Shown here: positions 55,118 through 64,000 of the stretch, piece after piece
Layout of the letters: every line of letters begins with the position of its first letter
Numbering within the stretch: position 1 is the stretch's first letter
From: Penium margaritaceum
Lineage: Eukaryota; Streptophyta; Zygnematophyceae; Desmidiales; Peniaceae
Direction of reading: 5' to 3'
Length of the DNA: 64,000 bases
NCBI GenBank assembly: GCA_023375785.1
Contig: SZWC01001193.1
Coordinates: 123,417 to 187,416, forward strand
Position numbers and translations under genes: made by a program
Notes under the pieces: generated by a model
What the model was told of the DNA's origin: nothing
Seen by the model: only the letters and a program-made list of their open reading frames with translations
The model's database searches: none

Positions 55118-55272
55118 TACTGAACCACCTTTACTAACAATTCTCTGGTCACTCAACCGTTTGGAATTCACCATCAAGTCATCCCCTAATGAAGTGACAC
55201 CTGTCACCTGCGTCTGGCTAGCAGAAATAAGCCGTTACTTCACTCATTCGTCCTGTTCTGTCCATTTATACC
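55118..55272 (+). repeat. 155-bp segment duplicated across the gap, second copy
   Basis: Same as 54856-55010 over its whole length as far as I can compare by eye. Confidence 0.95.
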
Positions 55273-55647
55273 AAGGATTTTTATTCCCTCCAGTTAGCCA
55301 CAACAGTTCTATTCATCCTGTTCCCTTTGGTTCCGTGGCTTTGCCGCCGTGTCCTCACTCTCCTTGCTCCTTTATCATCCTCTCCTTTCCAACCACTCAC
55401 AGCTCGTAGCCTACCTCTCCGCCCCTCTTGATCCTTCGCTCAGCACTCATGTACCCATCGCCTGGCTCTCACTAAGCTCTGTCTACCTTGCACCTCCAGC
55501 ATCTCTGCTCCTCTTAAGCTCTGCAACTAACTCCTCAGAACTGCTTGTGGCTTTCTGCTTTTGTCATTGTGCTGTCGCAGATGTCCATGTTCCGTTGCTT
55601 CTGCGTGCTTATGCTATTGCCGTCTCTACTCATGCATTCTTCTGACA

Positions 55648-55660
55648 TGGTATCAGAGCA
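55648..55660 (+). promoter_or_regulatory. copia primer-binding site (initiator-Met tRNA)
   Basis: TGGTATCAGAGCA immediately follows the LTR-terminal CA. This is the standard primer site of plant Ty1/copia elements, complementary to the 3' end of initiator methionine tRNA. Confidence 0.92.
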
Positions 55661-56537
55661 ACAAGAAACATCACCTGGTGCCCCGTGACCCAGTCATCAC
55701 TCCGTTGCCGCCACCGGCTCACTCTTGTGCCCAGGATTAATCTACCGCCACCGCTGCTGCTTTGCGCCTCCCAGCTTTGTCAGTAGCTGACGCCAGCAGC
55801 ATCTCCGTTTGCTCCTCAAGCTGAAGAGATATCCTGTCATCTTGGTCAAGCCCTGCGCCCAAATCCGCACTCGCGGCCCACACTCGGTGACATGACATTG
55901 ATATCAGCCGCAAGAAGCTCTCGAGTTGCCACATGCCGCCTTCTTCCTTGAAGCTTACTGTCGTTTGCCATCTGCCGTCTCTCACCATCTCGGCCCCCGC
56001 AAGTCCTTCCACCTCACTCATCCTCCTCATCTGCCTCATCCGCTCTAGCCGTCTCATTCACCTCTGCTTTTCTCGCATTCATCATCTCCAGCTGCCCTCT
56101 TGCTCCGCCCCTACTTTTTGCCAGCAATGGCACGCTGTCATTTGCCATCAGGACATTGGACACCACCAATCGTCCTGCCCGTCGGTCTCGGGCAAACTGG
56201 GGAACAAGCCCTCACTCTCCGGACTTCCATGGACCGGCCTCACATCCCAGCTCACAACTTGCCCTGCTGCAACCGACCTCCTCTTCCTGTCAGGATATCG
56301 GACACCACCAGTCTTCCTCCCCGTCGGTCTCGGGCCAACTGGGGAACAAGCCGTCACTCTCCTAGCAACAGAACGGCCTGGTTGCCTTGCCCTGCGTCCA
56401 CTGCCGCTTCCTTCATCTGACCGTTTGACCCTCCGCCTGCTGCTGCCAATCCTCTATCAGTCTCGTCGCTCCACCATCATCCTCCTCAACCTCCTCTCCA
56501 TTAAGCCTTTGCACGTTCTCCTCATTGGTCCCCAGCA
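55661..56537 (+). mobile_element. copia-type internal leader, truncated
   Basis: Pyrimidine- and CATC-rich sequence without a recognised gag or pol domain. It holds the duplicated motif of about 75 bp (56150-56220 and 56290-56365) with core CCGTCGGTCTCGGGCCAACT followed by GGGGAACAAGCCGTCACTCT. It ends at CCCCAGCA where the 328-bp inverted-repeat element begins. Plus-strand frames here (for example 55933-56622) are Ser/Pro/Leu-rich and partly run into the next element, so I do not call a gene. Confidence 0.55.
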
Positions 56538-56865
56538 TAAGGCTGCACACCAAATCCTAGGATTCGGGGATCGGATTCGGGAACCCGGATCTGGATCCGG
56601 ATTTGGGGATCCAAATCCTTAAATAGGATTCGATCTGGGATTCGGGAATCCTTTTTCCAATGGTCCCAACATGTAAAATGGGGTTAAATATGGCATATTC
56701 AAGGAATCTTACTTGTCCTAACCTACAGGATCCGGAAACGATTTGTGAATCCCTAGGATTCACAGATCCAGATCTGGATTTGCGGATCGAAGCCAGACCT
56801 GGATCCAGATTCATGAATCTGGATCCGATCTGAGATCCGGGAATCTTACCCGGTGTGCACCCTTA
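56538..56865. mobile_element. MITE-like inverted-repeat element
   Basis: Ends are TAAGGCTGCACACC (56538-56551) and GGTGTGCACCCTTA (56852-56865), a 14-bp inverted repeat with one mismatch. If the outer TA pairs are the target duplication, the element proper is 56540-56863 and fits a TA-targeting (Tc1/mariner-like) MITE; a short hAT is the alternative. The interior is full of degenerate GGATCC and GGATTCGGG words that could fold into a long imperfect hairpin, with an AT-rich middle (56660-56720). No coding capacity. It separates copia leader from satellite. Confidence 0.7.
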
Positions 56866-59800
56866 GATATTCTTTGGTCATGTTCAGTGACATATGCCTA
56901 CTTTGGTCGGTCATTGTGCATGGTAGCCACACCGTGCCACTACTAATTGAAGTTCTTTGTTCTTGCTAGTAAATAACTGGTATTCCCAAACCATTGTTTC
57001 TCATTCTGACCATTTGTGACTCGTATCATGAGTTGTCAATGTTGACAACATACAGTTAAATTCTTTATTGATGGTCAGTGTCATATGCCTACTTTGGTTA
57101 GTCAATGTGCATTGTAGCCACACCGTGCCACTACTTGTTAAAGCTCTTTGTACTTGTTAGTCGATAAAAAGTATTCCCAAACCAGTGTTTCCCCATCTGA
57201 CCATTTGTGTCTCTTATTGTGAGTCGTCAACGTTGACCACACATACTGAAATTCTTTGGTTATGGTCAGTGACATATTCCAACTTTAATTGGTCATTGTG
57301 CATGGTTGCCACACCGTGCTACTACCTATTGACGGCCTATATACTTGCTAGTTGGTAACCATTGTTTTCCATTATTTATTATTTGGCAACGTTGACCACA
57401 CATAGTGAAATTCTTTGGTCATGGTCAGTGAAATATTCCTGCTTTGGTTGTTCATTTTGCATGGTAGCCACACTGTGCCACTGCTTATTGAAGGTGTTTG
57501 TACTGACTAGCCAATGACTTGTCTTCCAATACCATTGTTTCCCCCTCTGACCATTTTTGACTCGTATTATGAGTTGTCAACGTTGACCACACATAGTGAT
57601 GTAATTTGGTCATGGTCAGTGACATATGCCTACATTGGTTGGTCATTGTGCGTGGTAGCCACACCGTACCACTACTTATTGAAGGTCTTTGTACTGGCTA
57701 GTCAATAACTTGTATTCCAAACCCGTTGTTTCCCCCTTCTGACCATTTGTGACACGTTTTATGATATGTCAATGTTTACCACACATAGTGAAATTCTTTT
57801 GTCATGGTCAGTGACATTAGCTTACTTCGGCTGGAGTTTGTACTTGCTAGTTGATAACTAGTATTCCCAAACCACTGTTTCCCCCTCTGACAATTTGTGA
57901 CTTGTATTGTGATTTGGCAACGTTGATGACACATAGTGAATTTCTGTGCTCATGGTCACTGACATATGCATACTTTGGATGGTCATTGTGCATGGTGGTC
58001 ACACCGTGCAACTATGTATTCACGGTCTCTCTACTTGCTAGTCGATAACTAGTATTTCCAAACCATTGTTTCCCCCTCTGACCAGTTGTGACTTGTACTG
58101 TGAGTTGTCAACGTTGACCACACATAGTGAAGTTATTTGGTCATGGTCAGTGACATATGCCTACTTTGGTTGGTCATTGTGCATGATAGCCACACCGTGC
58201 AACTACTTATTGAAGGTCTTAGTACTTGCTAGTTGGAAACTTTTGTTCCTCAACCATTGTTCTACCCTCTGACCATTTGTGACTCGTCTTATGATTTATC
58301 AACGGTAACCACACATAGTGAGTTTCTTTGGTCATGGTCAGTAACATATGCCTACTTTGGTTGGTCATAGTGCATGGTAGCCACACCGTGCCACTGCTTA
58401 TTAAAGCTCTTTGCACTTGCTAGTCAATAGCTAGTATTTCCAAACCATTGTTCCCCTTTTTGACCATGTGTGCATCGTGTTATGAGTTGTGAACGATGAC
58501 CACACATAGTGAAATTGTTTGGTTATGGCTTGTGACATATGCCTACTTCAGGTGGTCAACGTGCATGGTAGCCACACCGTGCCACTTCTTATTGAAGGTC
58601 TTTGTACTTGCTAGACAAAACATATCATTGCCAAATCATTATTTCCCCCTCTGAACGTTTGTGACATGTGTTATAAGTTGTCAGCATTGACCACACCTAG
58701 TGATATTCATTGGTCACGGTCACTCACAAATGCCTACTTTGGTTGGTCATTGTGCATGGTAGCCAGACCGTTTCACTACTAATTGAATTCTTTTTGTACA
58801 TGCTAGTTAATATCTGGTATTCCCAAACCACTTTTTCCGCTTTTGACCATTTGTGACTCGTATGATGAGTTGTCAACGTTCACAACATATAGTTTAATCA
58901 TCTGGTCATGGTCAGTGCCATATGCTTACTTTAGTTAGTCTTTGTGCATGGTAGCCACACCGTGCTACTTCTTATTGAATGTCTTTGTACTTCCTAGTTG
59001 ACAACCACTATTCCCAATCCAGTGTTTCTCCATCTGACCATTTGTGTCTCGTATTACGAGTCGTCAATGTTGACCACACAAAGTGAAATTCTTCGGTTAC
59101 GGTCAGCGACATATGCCAACTTCGGTTGGTCATTGTGCATGGTAGCCACACTGTGCTACTACTTATGTACGGTCTATTTACTTGCTAGTTGATAACCAAT
59201 ATTTTCCAATCATTGTTTGCCCCTCTCACCATTTGTGACTCGTATTATGAGTTGTCAACGTTGACCACACATTGTGAAATTCTTTGGTCATGGTCACTGA
59301 TGTATGCCTGCTTTGGTTGGTCATTGTGCACGGTAGCCACATAGTGCCATTATTTATTGAAGGTCTTTGTACTGACTAGTCGAGGACTTGTACTACAATA
59401 CCATTGTTTCCCCCTCTGACCATTTGTGACTCGTATTATAAGTTGTCAACGTTGACCACACATAGTGAAATTCGTTTGTCATGGTCACTGACATTTCCCT
59501 GCTTTTCTTGGGTATTGTGCATGGTAGCCACACTGTGCCACTACTAATTAAAGGTCTTTGTACTTGCTACTTGAGAACTAGTATTCCCAAATCATTGTTT
59601 CCCCATCTGACCACTTGTGACTCGTCTTATGAGTTGGCAACGTTGACAACACATAGTGAAATTATTTGGTCATGGTCAGTGACATATTCCTACTTTGGTT
59701 GGTCACTGTGCATGATAGCCACACCATGCCACTACTTATTGAAGGTCTTAGTACTTGCTAGTTGATCACCAGTATTTTCTAACCATTGTTCACCCCTCTG

Positions 59801-62800
59801 ACTATTTGTGACTTGTATTATGAACTGGCAACGTTGACCACACATAAGGAAATTCTTTGGTCATGGTCAGTGCCATTTGCATGCTTTGGTTAGTCATTGT
59901 GCATGGTAGCCACACTGTGTCAATACATATTGAAGGTCTTTGTACTGGCTAGTCGATGACTTTTATTCCAAAACCATTGTTCCCCCCTCTGACCATTTGT
60001 GACTTGCATGATTAGTTTTCAACGTTGACAACACATTGTGAAATGATTTGGTCATGTTCAGTGACATATGCCTACACTGGTTGTTCATTGTGCGTGGTAA
60101 CCACACCGTGCCACTACTTATTGAAGGTCCTTTTACCGGCTAGTCGATGACTTGTATTCCAAAACCATTGTTTCCCCCTTCTGACCATTTGTGACACGTA
60201 TTATGATTTGTCAACGTTGACCACACATTGTGAAATTCTTTGGTCATGGTCGGTGACATATGCCTACTTGGTTGGTCATTGCGCATGGTAGCCACACTGT
60301 GCCACTACTAATTGCAGGTCTTTGTACTTGCTATTTGATAACTAGTATTCCCAACGCATTGTTTTCCCCTCTAACCATTTGTGACGCGTGTTATGAGTTG
60401 GCAACGTTGACGACACATAGTAAGTTTCTTTGGCCATGGTCACTGACATATGCCTCTTTTAGGTGGTCATTTTTCATAGTAACCACACCGTGCCACTATG
60501 TATTTAGGGTCTTTCTACTTGCTAGTCATTAATTAGTATTTTCATACCATTGTTTTCCCCTCTGACCATTTGTGACTTGTACTATGAGTTGTCAACGTTG
60601 ACCACGCAAAGTGAAATTATTTGGTCATGGTCAGTGATATATGCCTACTTTGTTTGGTCATTGTGCGTGATAGCCACACCGTGCCACTACTTATTGAAGG
60701 TATTAGTACTTGATAGCTGGAAAATAGTGTTCCTAAACCATTCTTCCGACCTTTGACAATTTGTGACTTGTCTTACGAGTTATCAATGTTGACCACACAT
60801 AGTGAGTTTCTTTGGTCATGGACAGTGAAATATGCCTACTTTGGTTGGTCGTAGTACATGGTAGCCACGCCGTGCCACTACTTATAAAAGCTCTTTGTAC
60901 TTGCTAGTTGATAAGTAGTTTTTCCAAACCATTGTTCTCCCCTTTGTCCATTTGTGACCCCGGTTATGAGTTGTCAACGTTGACCACACATAGTGAAATT
61001 CTTTGGTCATGGTTACTGACATATGCATACTTTGGGTGGTCATAGTACATAGTAGTCACACCATGCCACTACTACTTGAAGTTCTTCGTACTTGCTAGTT
61101 AACAACTGGTATTCCCAAACCATTGTTTCCCCTTCTGACCATTTGTGACTCCTATTCTGAGTTTTCAGTGTTGACAATATATAGTTGAATTCTTTGGTCA
61201 TGGTGAGTGCCATATACCTCCTTTGGTTAGTCATTGTGCATGGTAGACACACCGTGATACTTTGTATTGAAGGTCTTTGTACTTGCTAGTCCATAACCAG
61301 TATTCCCAACCGAGTGTGTCCCCATCTGACCATTCTGTCTCGTATCATGAGTCGTCAACGTTGACCACACATAGTGAAATTCTTTGGTTATGGTCAGTAA
61401 CATATGCCAACTTTGTTTGGTCATTGTGTATGGTAGCTACACCGTACTACTACTTATTGAAGGTATTTGTACTTGCTAGTTGATAACCAGTAGTTTCCAA
61501 CCATTATTTGCCCCTCTGACTATTTGTGACTCATATTACGATTTGGCAACGTTCACCGCACATAGTGAAATTTTTGGTCATGATTCAGTGACATATTCCT
61601 GCTTTGGTTGGTCATTAGGCATGGTAGCCACACCGTGCCACAAATTATTGAAGGTCTTTGTACTTGCTAGTCGATGATTTGTATTCCAAAACCATTGTTT
61701 CACCCTCTGACAATTTGTGACTCGTGTTATGAGTTGTCAACGCTGACCACACACTGTGAAATTATTTGGTCATGGTCAGTGAGATGTGCCTACATTGTTT
61801 GGTCATAGTGCGTGGTAGCCACACCGTGCCACTACTTATTAAAGGTATTTGTACTGGCTAATCAACGACTTGTATTCCAATACCATTGTTTTACCCTTCT
61901 GACCATTTGTGACACGTTTTATGATTTGTCAACATTGACAACACATAGTGAAATTATTTGGTCATGGTCAGTGACATATGCCTACTTTGGTTGGTCATTG
62001 TACATGATAGCCACACTGTGCCACTACTTATTGAGATCTTAGTACTTGGTAGTTGGGAACTAGTGTTCTTAAACCATTGTTGCACCCTCTGACCATTTGT
62101 GACTTGTCTTATGAGCTATCAACGTTGACCAAACATAGTGAGTTTCTTTGATCATGGTTAGTGACATATGCCTGCTTTGGTTGGTCACAGTGCATGGTGG
62201 CCACACCATGTCACTACTTGTTGAAACTATTTGTACTTGCTAGTCGATTAGTAGTTTTTTCAAACCATTGTGCTCCCCATTGACCATTTGTGACTCGTAG
62301 TACGAGTTGTCAACGTTGACCACACATAGTGAAATTCTTCGGTCATGGCTAGTGATATATGCCTTCTTTGGGAGGTCATTGTGCATGGTAGCCACACCCG
62401 CCACTACTTATTAAAGGTGTTTGTACTTGCTAGACAGAATTTTTTCCAAACCATTTTCCCCCCTCTGACCATTTGTGACTCGTTTTATGAGTTGTCACTA
62501 TTGACCACACATAGTGATACTCTTTGGTCATGGTCTTTGACATATGCCTATTCTGGTTGGTCATTGTGCATGGTAGCCACACCGTGCCACTACTAATTGA
62601 ATTTCTATGTATTTTCTAGTTAATAAGTGGTATTCCCAAAGCAATGTTTCTCCTTCTGACCATTTGTGACTCGTATTATGAGTTTTCAACGTTGACAAGA
62701 TAAAGCTAAATTCTTTGGTCATGGTCAGTACCATATGCCTACTTTGATTAGTCACTGTGCATGGTAGCCACACCGTGTTACTACTTATAAAAGGTCTTTG

Positions 62801-64000
62801 TACTTGCTAGTTGAGAGCCAGTTTTTTCCAACCATTATTTCCCCCTCTGACTATTTGTGACTCGTATTATGATTTGGCAACGCTGACCTCACATAGTGAA
62901 ATTCTTTGGTCACGGTCAGTGACATATGCCTGCTTTGGTTGGTCATTGTGCATGGTGGCCACACCGTTCCACTACTTATTAAAGGTCATTGTACTGGCTA
63001 GTCGATAGATTCTGTTCCAAAACCTTTGTTTCCCCCTCTGACCATTTGTGACTCGTATTATGAGTTTTCTATGTTGACAACCTATTGTGATATTGTTTGG
63101 TCATGGTCAGTGACATGTGCCCACATTGGTTGGTCATTGTGCATAACAGCCACGCAGTGTGACTACTTATTGAAGGTCTTTGTACTGGCTAGTCAATGAC
63201 TTGTATTCCAAAACCATCATTTCCCCCTTCTGACCATTTGTGACACGTATTATGATTTGTCAACGTTGACCGTGCATAGTGAAATTCTTTGGTCATGGTC
63301 AGTGACATATGCCTACTTTGGTTGGTCATTGTGCATGGTAGCCACACTGTGCCACTACCAATCGAAGGTCTTTGTACTCGCTAGTTGATAAGTAGTATTC
63401 CCAAACCATTGTTTCCCCCTCTGACCATTTGTGAATCGTATTATGAGCTGACAACATTAATGGAACGCAGTGAATTTCTTTGGTCATAGTCACTGACATA
63501 TGCCTACTTTGGATGGTCATTGTGCATGGTAGTCACACCGTGCCACTACGTATTCAGGATCTTTCTACTTGCTATTTGATAACTAGTATTTCAAAACCAT
63601 TGTTTCCCCCTCAGACCATTTGTGACTTGTACTATGAGTTGTCAACGTTCACCACACATAGTTGGAATGATTTGGTCATGGTCAGTGAAATATGCCTAAT
63701 TTGGTTGGTCATTGTGCATGATAGCCACACCGTGCCACTACTTGTTAAAGCTCTTTTTACTTAGTCAATAACTCATATTTATGAACAATGTTTCCCCCGC
63801 TTTGACCATTTGTGACTCATATTATGAGTTTTCAACATTGACCACAGTGAAATTCTTTGGTCATGGCTGGCAACATATGCCTATGTCGGGTGGTCAATGT
63901 GCATCGTAGCCACTCTGTGCCACTTCTTGTTGAAGGCCTTTGTACTTGCTAGATAAAAAATATCATTTCCAAACCATTTTTTCCCCTCTGACTGTTTGTG
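56866..64000 (+). repeat. 190-bp satellite, forward block 4
   Basis: About 37 monomers, continuing out of the window. The marker GCATGGTAGCC recurs at about 191-bp steps (56918, 57109, 57300), with occasional shorter units (57300 to 57459, and one near 57835). Monomer variants recur in order: pairs with CTGGCTAGTCGATGACTTGT (near 57505/57693, 59940/60130, 61665/61855, 62993/63183), GACACGTATTATGATTTGTC variants (57752, 60191, 61910, 63242), and GCATGATAGCCACAC variants (58190, 59712, 60668, 62005, 63720). Peptide-like frames of about 64-68 codons are monomer artefacts. Confidence 0.95.

Larger units (their letters stand above)
54786..55647 (+). mobile_element. copia-type LTR (copy 3), containing an assembly gap
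   Basis: It ends CATTCTTCTGACA directly before a perfect initiator-Met primer site. Landmarks shared with copies 1 and 2: GTCTCAATAACAGTTCACGT, TCATCCCCTAATGAAGTGAC, GTCTGGCTAGCAGAAATAAG, CTGTTCCCTTTGGTTCCGTG. A TATA-like TATATAAA lies at 54820-54827. The gap and duplicated flanks (see next entries) inflate its length; corrected for the probable artefact it would be about 600 bp. The 5' boundary with the satellite near 54786 is approximate. Confidence 0.75.

Noticed and set aside
54856-55272. The two 155-bp copies as a genuine direct repeat or a mini-LTR pair
   Set aside because: Their ends coincide exactly with the N run, which is the pattern of an assembly join.
56863-64000. Short (64-94 residue) frames recurring every few hundred bases
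   Set aside because: They recur once per satellite monomer in the same phase, have the same sequence pattern (MITSIPKPLFPPLTICD type) and reflect the satellite only.

Overview
The window is nuclear, repeat-dominated eukaryotic DNA. I see no convincing single-copy host gene, no rRNA or tRNA gene and no CRISPR array. The mix suggests a large, repeat-rich streptophyte genome (land plant or charophyte alga): Ty3/gypsy and Ty1/copia LTR fossils, the copia ones with the primer site complementary to initiator-Met tRNA that is usual in plants; a BED/hAT transposase relic with GT-AG introns; and a satellite of about 190 bp. A charophyte such as Chara would fit, but the species cannot be fixed from the sequence alone.

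Layout. 1-78 is a TG microsatellite. 140-3139 holds broken gag-type coding fossils. 3220-4073 is an 11-bp tandem array that passes directly into a 13-bp array of about 6.1 kb (4074-10168). 10169-10808 is a truncated LTR on the minus strand. 10809-19645 is a 190-bp satellite in forward orientation, interrupted by a copia LTR tail (15930-16021) and a hairpin-rich island (16401-17064). 19646-20690 is a copia leader fragment on the minus strand. 20691-24945 is a 20-bp array. A 15.25-kb Ty3/gypsy-like element (24946-40199, minus strand) sits inside that array, bounded by a 5-bp target duplication, and the array resumes at 40205-40545. The satellite follows in reverse orientation (40546-42670), then two head-to-head copia LTRs (42671-44303), a hAT relic (44651-47241), a 12-bp array of about 6.1 kb (to 53364), a solo LTR (53365-54486), a short reversed satellite piece, a copia LTR and leader containing an assembly gap (54786-56537), a 328-bp inverted-repeat element, and forward satellite to the end.

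The most unusual item is the 15.25-kb element. On the minus strand it carries gag with a CCHC knuckle, a retropepsin, reverse transcriptase and RNase H, then a second paralogous retropepsin-like region, about 3 kb of proline-rich and coiled-coil sequence, integrase, and six PHD-like Cys/His fingers just before the 3' LTR. Its coding region is broken over roughly ten or more frame segments, so it reads as a fossil. The next most interesting signals are the four unrelated short-period arrays with higher-order periodicity, LTR remnants placed exactly between short arrays and satellite on both sides, and the structured 664-bp island at 16.4-17.1 kb.
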